64,000 bases of DNA from Lachnospiraceae bacterium UBA1759. GTDB taxonomy: Bacteria > Bacillota > Clostridia > Lachnospirales > Lachnospiraceae. Where the stretch lies: positions 17,199-81,198 of the forward strand of contig DCHF01000049.1 of assembly GCA_002315555.1 (NCBI GenBank), written 5' to 3'. The position numbers were made by a program, and so were the translations under genes. This document shows positions 41,241 through 50,293 of the stretch, one piece after another. Position 1 is the first letter of the stretch. The number at the start of each line of letters is the position of its first letter. The notes under the pieces are model-generated. The model was not told the DNA's origin. It saw nothing but the letters and a program-made list of their open reading frames with translations, and did not search any database.

Positions 41241-42287
41241 GTGGTACGGATCTACAAGTGTCCGGGTTGCGGAAGTGAAATGATCTATGATGCCGGTACA
41301 GATCGTCTGATCTGTCCGCATTGCGGCCAAACGCGCGCGATCGACGAGGTAGAGGCGCAGGAGGCAAGCGGATATTCGACCGGACTGATCGGACAGGAGA
41401 CCGCGGACAATGCCGGCGACGGCATGAAGGAATACAAATGTCCGGGATGTGGCGCGAGTATCGTCACCGATGAGTTCACCGCAGCGACCTTCTGTTCCTT
41501 CTGCGGAAGTCCGACGCTGATCGAAAGCCGGGTGGACGGTAAGTTCAGACCCAGCCGGATCCTTCCGTTCAAATTTGACAAGAAAGCAGCGCAGGAGAAG
41601 TTTAAGACGTGGACCGGAACCGGCTTCCTGACACCGGCTTCGTTTAAATCCCAGGCTGTCATGGATAAAGTCAGCGGCATTTATGTTCCGTATTGGCTTT
41701 ATTCCTATGATGCGCGCGTGGACATCGCCGCAGACTGTACCCGCGAGTTCAGCCAGCGTGAAGGCAATCTGGAAACCATCACAACGGAGCATTACAGGGT
41801 GAACCACACCACGCACGGCCGTTATGAGAACGTGCCCTACGACGCGTCCGAAAAGATGCCGGATGAGAGCATGGCCGTTCTGGAACCGTTTGATTACAGC
41901 GATTTGCGGGACTTCAAACTGCCGTATCTGTCCGGTTATATGGCGGAGAAATACCAGTATTCCGCAGATGAGCTCGGCGAAACTGTCCGCAGCGAACTGG
42001 CACCGGACGTTTTGAATGCTTCCGTGGGAACGATCCGCGGATACGCCTCGGTGAATGTCATCGACTCCGATGTCAAATTTCTGAATGAGACCGCCGAATA
42101 CGTCATGTGTCCCGTCTGGACGCTGAATTTCAAGTACGGCGGAAAGAATTATCCGCTTTACATGAACGGTCAGGACGGTAAGATCGACGGCGTACTGCCG
42201 CGCAGCAAGGGCAAGACATTCCTGTTATTTGCCGGTGCATTTACGGTGTGTTTCCTGCTTTCGCTTTTGATGGGAGGTATATTCTGA
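41241..42287 (+). CDS. Double zinc-ribbon protein with C-terminal membrane anchor
   Basis: A 348-residue protein starting at GTG 41241 (GGAGGT upstream). Two ribbons: CPGCG...CPHCG (about 6-32) and CPGCG...CSFCG (about 60-82), TFIIB/rubredoxin-like. A beta-rich region (85-315) contains YVPYWLYSYDARVDIAADCT, and a single helix closes the protein (FLLFAGAFTVCFLLSLLMGG). So it is tail-anchored with ribbons in the cytoplasm. Its stop shares one base with the ATG of the TPM gene. Proteins of this build often occur with TPM and LemA-like envelope proteins; function unknown. Confidence 0.75.
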   Translation: MVRIYKCPGCGSEMIYDAGTDRLICPHCGQTRAIDEVEAQEASGYSTGLIGQETADNAGDGMKEYKCPGCGASIVTDEFTAATFCSFCGSPTLIESRVDGKFRPSRILPFKFDKKAAQEKFKTWTGTGFLTPASFKSQAVMDKVSGIYVPYWLYSYDARVDIAADCTREFSQREGNLETITTEHYRVNHTTHGRYENVPYDASEKMPDESMAVLEPFDYSDLRDFKLPYLSGYMAEKYQYSADELGETVRSELAPDVLNASVGTIRGYASVNVIDSDVKFLNETAEYVMCPVWTLNFKYGGKNYPLYMNGQDGKIDGVLPRSKGKTFLLFAGAFTVCFLLSLLMGGIF

Positions 42288-43066
42288 TGAGAAAATATCT
42301 GTCATATATCCTGTTGCTCATCCTGGCGTGCACGATTTTGTGTGGTTTTTCTTTTCCGAAGGATATGTCATCGAACTGCTATGTGTATGACGAGGGCGAT
42401 TTCCTGACGGCTGCGGAGGAAGCGCAGATCCAGGCGGCAATCGAAAGTGTTAATACAAAGGCTGACATTCTGGTCGTGTTTACGGACCGTCCGGAAAGCG
42501 CCGATGAACGCGCTTGCGCGGAGAATATTGCAAAGGCCTGGCGCGACGCCGGCTATGCAACGAAGAAGAACCGGGAAACGGTCGTTTTCTATGTCGATAT
42601 GGCAAACCGCCGGTTCTTTACGAATGAGTACAATGACAAGGAAAAATGGCTGGTCAGCGATGAGGAGATCGATTCGATCACCTATGCGGTCCGGAGCGAT
42701 ATGAGTGCCGGCCGGTACGGAAGCGCAGCTTTAACGGCGGTCGAGTACATCGGCGAGTATGCAAAGCCCGGCTTCTTCCAGACGGTTTGGGCATGGCTGA
42801 TGTCCGGTGCGTTTGGCGGTGGTCTGGCGACCCTGATCGGCGTGGGCTCGCACAATAAGAGTTCCAAAGTGGCCAGACGCTATTACCTGAAGGATCAGGA
42901 GGTTCAGATCCTCGCGAGCAACGAGTTCTACACCGGAAGCACGCAGAGGACCATCGACCATACGCCTCAGGAGCGTCAGGACTCCGGCCCCGGTGGCGGT
43001 GGCGGCGGATTTACGCCTTCATCCGGCGGTTCCTCCGGAAACCACGGAGGCGGAGCGTCATTCTAA
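42287..43066 (+). CDS. TPM-domain membrane protein with Gly-rich tail
   Basis: A 259-residue protein. Signal/anchor helix MRKYLSYILLLILACTILCG, then an extracytoplasmic TPM (YgcG/MOLO1-like) domain at about 30-150 (VYDEGDFLTAAEEAQIQAAI, VFTDRPESADERACAENIAK), a second helix near 168-190, and a Gly/Ser-rich C-terminus (GGGGGGFTPSSGG, ending GGGASF). The ATG at 42287 overlaps the preceding stop by one base; the longer frame from 42248 lies in the upstream gene. TPM proteins act in envelope quality control; some are phosphatases. Confidence 0.8.
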   Translation: MRKYLSYILLLILACTILCGFSFPKDMSSNCYVYDEGDFLTAAEEAQIQAAIESVNTKADILVVFTDRPESADERACAENIAKAWRDAGYATKKNRETVVFYVDMANRRFFTNEYNDKEKWLVSDEEIDSITYAVRSDMSAGRYGSAALTAVEYIGEYAKPGFFQTVWAWLMSGAFGGGLATLIGVGSHNKSSKVARRYYLKDQEVQILASNEFYTGSTQRTIDHTPQERQDSGPGGGGGGFTPSSGGSSGNHGGGASF

Positions 43067-43088
43067 ACAATTACGAATTGAAATGCAG

Positions 43089-43126
43089 CGCCCGGAAGCT
43101 GAGCCTCCGGGCGTCCTGTTTTCTTT
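43089..43126 (+). terminator. Terminator after TPM gene
   Basis: CGCCCGGA (43089-43096) / TCCGGGCG (43106-43113), 9-nt loop, then a T-rich stretch. Confidence 0.7.
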
Positions 43127-43173
43127 TGCGGATCAATCATCTGCTGCGACTGAAATTCTAAAGCCTATTTATC

Positions 43174-43202
43174 TTGTATGTTTTCATGAACAGGTGTAGA
43201 AT
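43174..43202 (+). promoter_or_regulatory. Promoter of metH operon
   Basis: TTGTAT (43174-43179), 17-bp spacer, TAGAAT (43197-43202). The leader is only about 25 nt, too short for a SAM or cobalamin riboswitch. Confidence 0.68.
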
Positions 43203-43233
43203 AGGAAAATATTCTGTGAAAGGAGGATCCCCA

Positions 43234-45702
43234 ATGAGTGAAATGATTCTTTTGGACGGCGCCATGGGCACGATGCTTCAGGCGGCCGGACTGCCGCTCG
43301 GCGTGCGCCCGGAGGTGTTTGGCATGGAACATCCGGAGATCCTTGAAAAGATCCATAAGGACTATGTGGACGCGGGCAGCCGCGTGATCTATGCAAATAC
43401 ATTTTGTGCGAACGCCCATAAGCTGGCGGGGACCGGACATACCGTGAAGGAAGTTGTCACGGCTAATCTGGCGATCGCCAAAAAGGCGGCGGGAGAACGG
43501 GCCCGGGTGGCGCTGGATATCGGCGCGTTGGGCGATCTCCTGGAGCCTCTCGGAACGATGACCTTTGAGGAAGCATATGAGCTGTTCCGGGAAATGATCG
43601 TTGCCGGCGCGGAAGCCGATGCGGACCTGATCGTGTTTGAAACGATGACCGACCTCGCGGAAGTGAAGGCCGGTGTTCTTGCCGCAAAGGAAAATTGCGA
43701 CCTCCCGGTCTGGGTAACGATGAGCTTTGAAGAGACCGGCCGCACCTTCCTCGGTACTCTGGTGGAATCCATGGCGTCCACGCTGGACGCAATGGGTGTG
43801 GACGCCATGGGTATCAACTGCTCCCTCGGTCCGAATGAGATCTACCCGCTGATCAAAAAGATGCGTGAGTGGACGGATAAGCCGCTCATTGTGAAGCCGA
43901 ATGCGGGGCTTCCCGATCCGGCAACCGGAAAATACAGTATGACGGCGGCTGATTTTGCCACGGAAATGAAGCCTTTTGCGGAGCTTGGCGTGTATATCAT
44001 GGGCGGATGCTGCGGCACCACGCCGGAGTTTATTGCGGCGCTGAAGGAGCAGGTAATGCTGCCTGAATCAGGTAATGCAGGTGTGGCGACGGCAGCAGCC
44101 CGCGCATGCGCAACCATCAAGCGCGGCATCTGTTCCTCCACGCAGATGGTTGCCTTTGGCGGGATCCATCCCATCGGCGAGCGGATCAACCCGACAGGAA
44201 AGAAGCGTTTCCAGCAGGCTCTTCGTGAACGTGATATGAGCTATGTTATGGAGGCAGCGGTCGCTCAGGCCGATGCAGGTGCCGACGTTCTGGACGTCAA
44301 CGTGGGCCTTCCGGGCATCAACGAGGCGGAAATGATGACGCAGGTGGTCAAGGCCATTCAGAGCGTAGTGAGTTTGCCGCTTCAGATCGACTCCTCGGAG
44401 CCTGAGGTCATCGAAGCCGGCCTGCGCGTCTGCAACGGCCGCGCGATCATCAACTCCGTGAACGCGGAGCCCGCGAAGATGGACGCAATTTTCCCGCTGA
44501 TGAAGAAATACGGTGCAGCGGCGGTTGCCCTGACCATGGATGATACCGGTCTCCCGGAGACGGCGGAGCAGCGCGTGGCGATGGCCGAGCGCATCATTGC
44601 CCGTGCCGCCGAGTACGGCATTCCGAAGGAGGACATTCTGTTTGACTGCCTGACATTGACCGTGTCCGCGGCGCAGGATCAGGTGAAGGAAACGCTGAAG
44701 GCGGTGCAGATGGTGCACGACCGCTGGGGCTCGCATTGTGTGCTGGGTGTCAGCAACATTTCCTTTGGCCTTCCGGTGCGCACGAAGATCACCACGTCGT
44801 TCCTGACGCTGGCAATGGCGCGCGGCCTGGATTTCCCGATCATCAACCCGAACCAGAAGGAAGTCATGGACGCGGTGTACGCGTATCGTACACTTGCGGG
44901 CGATGATGTGGATTGCGAAGAGTATATCGGCCGGTTTGCGGAAGAAGAGCAGGAGATGAAGCGGAAAGCCGCGGAAGCGAAGGCAAAGAAGGCGAGCGGA
45001 GCGGCCGGTTTGAGTGAAAAAGCAGGCGCAGGTGAAAAAGCAGGCACGGACAGAGCTTCAAAAGACGGTACCGGTAGTGCAGATTCCGACATCAACAACG
45101 CTGTTTTAAAGGGCCTCAAGGAAGAAACGGCCAGGCTTACCGCGAAATATCTGGAGACCATGTCCGAGCTGGACGTGATCAATCAGAAGCTGATCCCTGC
45201 GCTCGACCTGGTCGGCGCGAAGTATGAGAAGCAGGAGATCTTCATTCCGCAGCTCATCAAGGCGGCCAATGCAGCCTGCGCCGGCTTTGACCTGGTGCGC
45301 GACCGCATCCGCGAAAAGGGCGGCGAGAGCGTGAATAAGGGCAAGATCCTGATCGCTACGGTCGAGGGCGATATCCACGACATCGGTAAGAACATCGTCA
45401 AGGTCGTGCTTGAAAACTACGGGTACGAGGTCATCGACCTGGGCCGCGATGTACCGGCGGAGACCATCGTGGAGACGGCCATCCGCGAGAATATTTACCT
45501 GATCGGCCTGTCTGCGCTGATGACGACGACTGTTGAATCGATGCGGAAGACCATTGTTGCGCTGCGCGAATCCGGCCACCCCTGCAAGATCATGGTGGGC
45601 GGCGCGGTGCTCACGCCGGAGTACGCGGAGGAGATCGGCGCGGATTATTATTCAGCGGACGCTAAGGAGTCCGTCGATATTGCAAAGAAGGTTTTGGGAT
45701 GA
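43234..45702 (+). CDS. metH: Cobalamin-dependent methionine synthase lacking the reactivation domain
   Basis: An 822-residue protein. Homocysteine-binding barrel with zinc Cys196 (INCSLG) and Cys259/260 (GGCCGTTP); folate (pterin) barrel at about 310-570 (GERINPTGKKRF, LQIDSS); cobalamin cap and B12 domain from about 625 with DIHDIGKN (Asp713, His715). The C-terminal SAM-binding reactivation domain of E. coli MetH is absent, common in clostridia, so reactivation needs a separate protein. A Lys/Ala/Gly low-complexity linker sits near 580-620. ATG 43234 has AGGAGG. It overlaps the next gene by 4 nt. Confidence 0.93.
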   Translation: MSEMILLDGAMGTMLQAAGLPLGVRPEVFGMEHPEILEKIHKDYVDAGSRVIYANTFCANAHKLAGTGHTVKEVVTANLAIAKKAAGERARVALDIGALGDLLEPLGTMTFEEAYELFREMIVAGAEADADLIVFETMTDLAEVKAGVLAAKENCDLPVWVTMSFEETGRTFLGTLVESMASTLDAMGVDAMGINCSLGPNEIYPLIKKMREWTDKPLIVKPNAGLPDPATGKYSMTAADFATEMKPFAELGVYIMGGCCGTTPEFIAALKEQVMLPESGNAGVATAAARACATIKRGICSSTQMVAFGGIHPIGERINPTGKKRFQQALRERDMSYVMEAAVAQADAGADVLDVNVGLPGINEAEMMTQVVKAIQSVVSLPLQIDSSEPEVIEAGLRVCNGRAIINSVNAEPAKMDAIFPLMKKYGAAAVALTMDDTGLPETAEQRVAMAERIIARAAEYGIPKEDILFDCLTLTVSAAQDQVKETLKAVQMVHDRWGSHCVLGVSNISFGLPVRTKITTSFLTLAMARGLDFPIINPNQKEVMDAVYAYRTLAGDDVDCEEYIGRFAEEEQEMKRKAAEAKAKKASGAAGLSEKAGAGEKAGTDRASKDGTGSADSDINNAVLKGLKEETARLTAKYLETMSELDVINQKLIPALDLVGAKYEKQEIFIPQLIKAANAACAGFDLVRDRIREKGGESVNKGKILIATVEGDIHDIGKNIVKVVLENYGYEVIDLGRDVPAETIVETAIRENIYLIGLSALMTTTVESMRKTIVALRESGHPCKIMVGGAVLTPEYAEEIGADYYSADAKESVDIAKKVLG

Positions 45703-47567
45703 CAGCAAGGGAATTACTGAAAAATGGGTATCTGCTGCTGGACGGCGGCATGGGAACGTATTATTCCCAGCTGAAGCGCGCGTCCGGCCGCGACGTGGAG
45801 AAGGCCTCCATCGCCGAACCGGACCTGATACGCGGCATTCATACCGAATATCTGGAGGCCGGAAGCCAGGCAATCCAGACCAATACATTTGCGGTGAACC
45901 GTGTGAATTATACCGGACAGGCAGACGCGGTCCGCGAGGGGATCGCGGCGTCCTGGAAGCTTGCCAACGAGGCGGCGGAGCCGTTCCACGCGGCGGTATT
46001 CGCGGACATCGGCCCCATCAGCACGGCCAGTGAAAACGTGAAGGTCGCAGACGAACTGATTTTTGTTGCGGACTGCTTCCTTGAGCTTGGCGCAACGGAT
46101 TTCCTCTTTGAGACTCAGTCCAATACGGAAGGTCTTGCGGCGGCGGCGGAGCACATCAAGGCTGCTTGCCCGGAAGCATATATTATTACGAGTTTTGCGG
46201 TCCAGGCGGACGGCTTCACACGTGAAGGTATATACGCGCAGACGCTCCTGGATACGATGAAGGTCTGCCCCGCGGTCGATGCCATCGGCTTCAACTGCGT
46301 AAGTGGCGCCCGCCACATGCTGGAACTCGTGCAGGAGCTGGACACGGAGGGGGTGACCCTTTCCATCATGCCGAACGCCGGCTACCCCACGATCTTAAAT
46401 AACCGCACCTTCTATGAGGGCGATCCGGCCTATTTTGCCGGTCAGATGGCGGAACTCCGCAGTCTTGGTGCAGTGATCCTGGGGGGCTGCTGCGGCACCA
46501 CGCCGGTGCACATCGAACTGACGCGGAAAGCGCTGAAGGAAGGCGTGGAAGCAGGCACCGGAGAAGCGGCACTCGCAAAGATCCGTGCGAAAGGAAAGAA
46601 CAAATCGAACGGCGACGAGGGGGCCGGTGCGGAAAACAGCCCGGAGACCGCGGAGCAGAAGAAAGCCCGGATGCAGCTTCGCGAGATGGCGGAATCGCCG
46701 TTTTACGCTAAACTTCTCCGCAAGGAGAAAGTCGTGGCAGTAGAATTGGACCCGCCGTCCGATGTTACCCTCACCAGATTTATGGCAGGCGCCTGGGAAC
46801 TGAAGGGCGCCGGGGCCGATATTCTGACGGTGGCGGATTGTCCCATCGGCCGGGCGCGTATGGACGCAAGCCTTCTGGTTTGCAAGATCCGTCGCGAACT
46901 CAACATGGACGCGATCCCGCACATGACCTGCCGCGACCGCAATTTAAATGCCACAAAAGCGCTTCTTCTGGGCTTATATGCCGAAGGTGTGCGTAACGTG
47001 CTCCTGGTGACCGGTGACCCGATCCCTACCGCGGACCGCGACGAGGTGAAAACGGTCTTCCAGTTCAATTCGCGTAAACTGGCATCCTTTGTGACCACGC
47101 TCGGCAAACAGCAGCTTCCGAGCCCGTTCCATCTGTTTGGCGCGTTGAACGTGAACGCGCGCAATTTTGACGTGCAGCTGAAGCTGGCCAGGGAGAAACT
47201 GGAAAACGGCATGACAGGTTTCCTGACGCAGCCCATCCTTACGGAGGAAGCCTTTGAGAACCTGAAACGTGCACGGAAAGAACTGTCGAATGCGTACATT
47301 CTGGGTGGTATCATTCCGGTGACGAGCGCAAAGAACGGACGCTTTATGAACAGTGAAGTGAACGGTATCAATGTGGATGAAAAAGTGATCGAAATGTATG
47401 ACGGACTGAAGCGAAAAGAAGCGGAGGATCTGGCGGTGGAGATCAGTACGGAAGTTGCAAAGCGCATCGCCTCGGAGGTCGATGGCTACTACATCATCAC
47501 TCCGTTCCAGCGGACGGGATTGGTAAGCCGGATCTTGAAAAAGATGGAGGAAGAGGGGCTGAAGTAA
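45699..47567 (+). CDS. Bifunctional homocysteine S-methyltransferase / methylenetetrahydrofolate reductase (YitJ-like)
   Basis: A 622-residue fusion. N-terminal zinc barrel with Cys200 (FNCVSG) and Cys264/265 (GGCCGTTP) and start LLLDGGMGTYYSQLKRASGR; a linker (KGKNKSNGDEGAGAENSPET, about 300-325); then a MetF-like flavin barrel (VVAVELDPPSDV, DILTVAD, PHMTCRDRN, VTGDP). B. subtilis YitJ has the same layout. The MetF half makes 5-methyl-THF for MetH. Starts inside the metH stop (ATGA), so the two are coupled. Both genes carry a homocysteine barrel, an apparent redundancy. Terminator follows. Confidence 0.9.
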   Translation: MTARELLKNGYLLLDGGMGTYYSQLKRASGRDVEKASIAEPDLIRGIHTEYLEAGSQAIQTNTFAVNRVNYTGQADAVREGIAASWKLANEAAEPFHAAVFADIGPISTASENVKVADELIFVADCFLELGATDFLFETQSNTEGLAAAAEHIKAACPEAYIITSFAVQADGFTREGIYAQTLLDTMKVCPAVDAIGFNCVSGARHMLELVQELDTEGVTLSIMPNAGYPTILNNRTFYEGDPAYFAGQMAELRSLGAVILGGCCGTTPVHIELTRKALKEGVEAGTGEAALAKIRAKGKNKSNGDEGAGAENSPETAEQKKARMQLREMAESPFYAKLLRKEKVVAVELDPPSDVTLTRFMAGAWELKGAGADILTVADCPIGRARMDASLLVCKIRRELNMDAIPHMTCRDRNLNATKALLLGLYAEGVRNVLLVTGDPIPTADRDEVKTVFQFNSRKLASFVTTLGKQQLPSPFHLFGALNVNARNFDVQLKLAREKLENGMTGFLTQPILTEEAFENLKRARKELSNAYILGGIIPVTSAKNGRFMNSEVNGINVDEKVIEMYDGLKRKEAEDLAVEISTEVAKRIASEVDGYYIITPFQRTGLVSRILKKMEEEGLK

Positions 47568-47629
47568 GATCAATAATCAGCTGTCATAGAGTTTCTATAA
47601 AGCGATTGTCATTTTTGAAGAGAAGAAAA

Positions 47630-47660
47630 ACGGTTCGCGTTACACGCGAACCGTTTTTTC
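47630..47660. terminator. Bidirectional terminator overlapping the 3' end of the GH95 gene
   Basis: ACGGTTCGCGT (47630-47640) / ACGCGAACCGT (47644-47654), loop TAC, A5 on the left and T6 on the right. The right arm encodes the last codons of the leftward GH95 gene. Confidence 0.9.
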
Positions 47661-50135
47661 TTCTCCGTTCACCACCACAGTGATTTCCTGCGAATGACCG
47701 GAAGTAATACTGTATTCTGTAATTTCACCGTTCTCCCACGCAGCGGAGACCGTCAGATCGCCTTTCGCGCGAAGGCCGGTGAAGCGGCCGCGCTTCCATT
47801 CGGACGGCAGCGCGGGCAGAAGGAGAAGTTTCCCGTTTTCCGTCTGTACCAGCATTTCCGCAACACCGGCGGTGACGCCGAAGTTGCCGTCGATCTGGAA
47901 CGGCGGATGCGCTCCCAGCATGTTCGGGAAGGTGCCACCGTGGCCGGTGTAATTGATCGTCTCGCCGAAGTTATCGCGGGAGGCGCTCGGCGCCGGGGAG
48001 AAGTTCAACTGCTGACGGATGAGCGACAGCGCGCGGTCGCCGTCCTTCAGGCGGGCCCAGAGACTGATCTTCCAGCCCAGGCTCCAGCCCGTGCCGGCAT
48101 CGCCCCGGGTCTCCAGTGACTTGCGGCAGGCCTCCTGCAGCTCCGGCTGGGCATCGGTGATCATATCGGTGGCGGGGTACAGGCCGTACAGATGCGACAC
48201 GTGCCGATGCGTCACTTCCGGCTCCTCATACGTGGTGTCCCACTCCAGGAGACGGCCGTCTTTACCGATCTTCAGCGGGTGAATGTCCGGCAGACGATCA
48301 CGCATAAGGGAGAGGAGGGCGGCATCATCCGTTGATTCGTCAACTGCGAACGAAGCAGAAACATCGATTGCTTCAATGTCTTTGGCAGTGTCATTGTAAT
48401 GCGGCTCGATTCCCAGCACTTCCGCCGCCTTCAGACAATTCTCGAACAGCTCGGCGATGATGGTTTGCGACATGGTCGTACGCGTGGAGAGCGCCAGATT
48501 CTGACAGTCCTTTGTGAAGCGGTTTTCCGGAGAGGTGGACGGGCAATTCACCCATTCACCATTGACTCGGGTCATGATGCCCAGATAGAAGCGTGTAGCT
48601 TCGCGCATCACCGGCCAGGCGATGTTCCGGAGATATTCCTCGTCCAGCGTGTATTCATAGTAGCGGAACAGATGCTCACACAGCCAGCCGGAAGACATGT
48701 TCCAGTCGGAATAACTGACAGATCCTCTGTTGTCAAACGCGCCGACGGGCGTTGTGTGTGCCCACAGGTCGGTATTGTGATGGCAGACAAAACCGGGAAG
48801 GCCGTAGAAATCCTGCGCCGTCTGCCGGCCGGTGTCCGCAATGCGGAGGATCAACGCGGTCAGCGGTTCGGTACATTCCGTGAGGTTGCAGGCCAGCGTG
48901 GGCCAGTAGTTCATCTCCGTGTTGATGTTGATCGTGTAATTGCTCTTCCACGGGGCGTGCAGGAGGTCGCTCCAGATGCCCTGGAGGTTCGTGGCCTGTG
49001 AGCCGGGGCGGGAGGCGGCGATGGTCAGATAGCGGCCAAAGTTGAAGGCCAGGAGCGGAAGGCCGGAATCCTTCACGTCTGAGCGGAGGCGGATATCGGT
49101 GGGGAGGGAAGTTGCAGCTTCGTCGGCAGGCGCATCTGCAGACCGGGCTGCAGTCAAATCATCATTTCCGCTATACAGCTCCAGCGATACCCGGTCATAC
49201 AGCGCTTTGTGGTCTGCAATATGGTCTGCTTTCAGTGCATCCGCGCCTTTTTCCAGCGCTGCCGTGAGTTTTTTAAGACAGGCGTCATGATGCTCCCTGG
49301 TGGGCTGCTCCTTGTAGTTCACAAAGCCGGTAGCGGCGGTCAGATAGAGCGTGATACGGGTAGCGCCTGTGATCTGAAGAGTCGCGTCAGTCCCTTGTCC
49401 CGGATCTGCAGTGCAGGGGACGGTCACCGTTCCGTCTGTTTCAGCTTTAACGGCTACTGTAAACGGAACACCCTCCGGGTCGCTGAAATCATACGGGATA
49501 TCGACACAGGCGTCTTTACCCCAGTCGTTGGAGACCGGGCAGCGGCCGGTGAGCATCAAAATGTTATTCTCGGTGTGTACCTCGTAGACCAGTTTGGAAC
49601 GCAGGGAAAGGGTATAATCGGTTTCGGTGCCGGTACGCTCGGTGAAGACCAGGCAATCGTCCGGGAAGGAGATAAAAGTTTCGTTATGAACAGTGCCGGC
49701 CGCATGTGCAAAATCGGCACTTGCAATCGCGGTGCTCAGGGAAAGGGCGCGGACATAGTCCGAGGCGGCAGGAGATGCGATGTTTGCGGCATCGTCCTTG
49801 AGGGCGGAGGAACAAAGATCGATACTTCTCTGAATCTTCAGCTCTCCCATCGGCAGATAACTGTGCGTCCACATGTTGTGGAAATCGTGCTCCAGAAGAC
49901 GTTCCGCTTCCTCAAGTTTTCCGTTCAGGACCAGTTCGCGTGCTTCATAATACGCGTCTTTTGCGCGCTCGCCTGAGTAGTGAACGGGTTTTCCGCTCCA
50001 CAACGTGTCTTCGTTAAGCTCAATCAGTTCCTCTTCTATACCACCGAAGACCATGGCACCAAGGCTTCCGTTGCCCAGAGGAAGAGCCTCTTCAAACACA
50101 TTGGCAGGCAGGGTATACCATAAACGATCCTCCAT
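47640..50135 (-). CDS. GH95-family alpha-L-fucosidase (or alpha-L-galactosidase), cytoplasmic
   Basis: An 831-residue GH95 enzyme. N-terminal beta domain opening MEDRLWYTLPANVFEEALPL followed by GNGSLGAMVFGG and LNEDTLWSGKP, then an (alpha/alpha)6 barrel with ININTEMNYWP (about 415), CPSTSPENRF (catalytic Glu region, about 535), HRHVSHLYGLYP (about 650) and a closing beta domain. Inverting enzymes of this family cut Fuc-alpha-1,2-Gal or alpha-L-galactosides. No signal peptide, so acts inside on small glycans. GGAGG precedes the ATG. Its stop lies in the terminator shared with the YitJ-like gene. It could feed fucose to the isomerase at 5.9 kb, but the genes are far apart. Confidence 0.92.
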   Translation of the reverse strand: MEDRLWYTLPANVFEEALPLGNGSLGAMVFGGIEEELIELNEDTLWSGKPVHYSGERAKDAYYEARELVLNGKLEEAERLLEHDFHNMWTHSYLPMGELKIQRSIDLCSSALKDDAANIASPAASDYVRALSLSTAIASADFAHAAGTVHNETFISFPDDCLVFTERTGTETDYTLSLRSKLVYEVHTENNILMLTGRCPVSNDWGKDACVDIPYDFSDPEGVPFTVAVKAETDGTVTVPCTADPGQGTDATLQITGATRITLYLTAATGFVNYKEQPTREHHDACLKKLTAALEKGADALKADHIADHKALYDRVSLELYSGNDDLTAARSADAPADEAATSLPTDIRLRSDVKDSGLPLLAFNFGRYLTIAASRPGSQATNLQGIWSDLLHAPWKSNYTININTEMNYWPTLACNLTECTEPLTALILRIADTGRQTAQDFYGLPGFVCHHNTDLWAHTTPVGAFDNRGSVSYSDWNMSSGWLCEHLFRYYEYTLDEEYLRNIAWPVMREATRFYLGIMTRVNGEWVNCPSTSPENRFTKDCQNLALSTRTTMSQTIIAELFENCLKAAEVLGIEPHYNDTAKDIEAIDVSASFAVDESTDDAALLSLMRDRLPDIHPLKIGKDGRLLEWDTTYEEPEVTHRHVSHLYGLYPATDMITDAQPELQEACRKSLETRGDAGTGWSLGWKISLWARLKDGDRALSLIRQQLNFSPAPSASRDNFGETINYTGHGGTFPNMLGAHPPFQIDGNFGVTAGVAEMLVQTENGKLLLLPALPSEWKRGRFTGLRAKGDLTVSAAWENGEITEYSITSGHSQEITVVVNGEEKTVRV

Positions 50136-50226
50136 AACCGTCCTCCTTTATTATGACTCATTTCGAGCGCCATTAGCGGCTTTTAGCCGTGCCGATCTTC
50201 GGTAAAGGCTGTTCGATATTTTTGTT

Positions 50227-50256
50227 ATCATAGCATACAAAAAAGAAAATAGACAA
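50227..50256 (-). promoter_or_regulatory. Promoter of GH95 gene
   Basis: On the minus strand, TTGTCT (50256-50251), 18-bp spacer, TATGAT (50232-50227). Confidence 0.6.
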
Positions 50257-50293
50257 TGCTTTCAAGGGGGAACTTATGGTAGAATAAGCGGGG

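Noticed and set aside
43067..43233. SAM or cobalamin riboswitch before metH
   Set aside because: The promoter at 43174-43202 leaves about 25 nt of leader, too short, and no B12-box or SAM core is seen.
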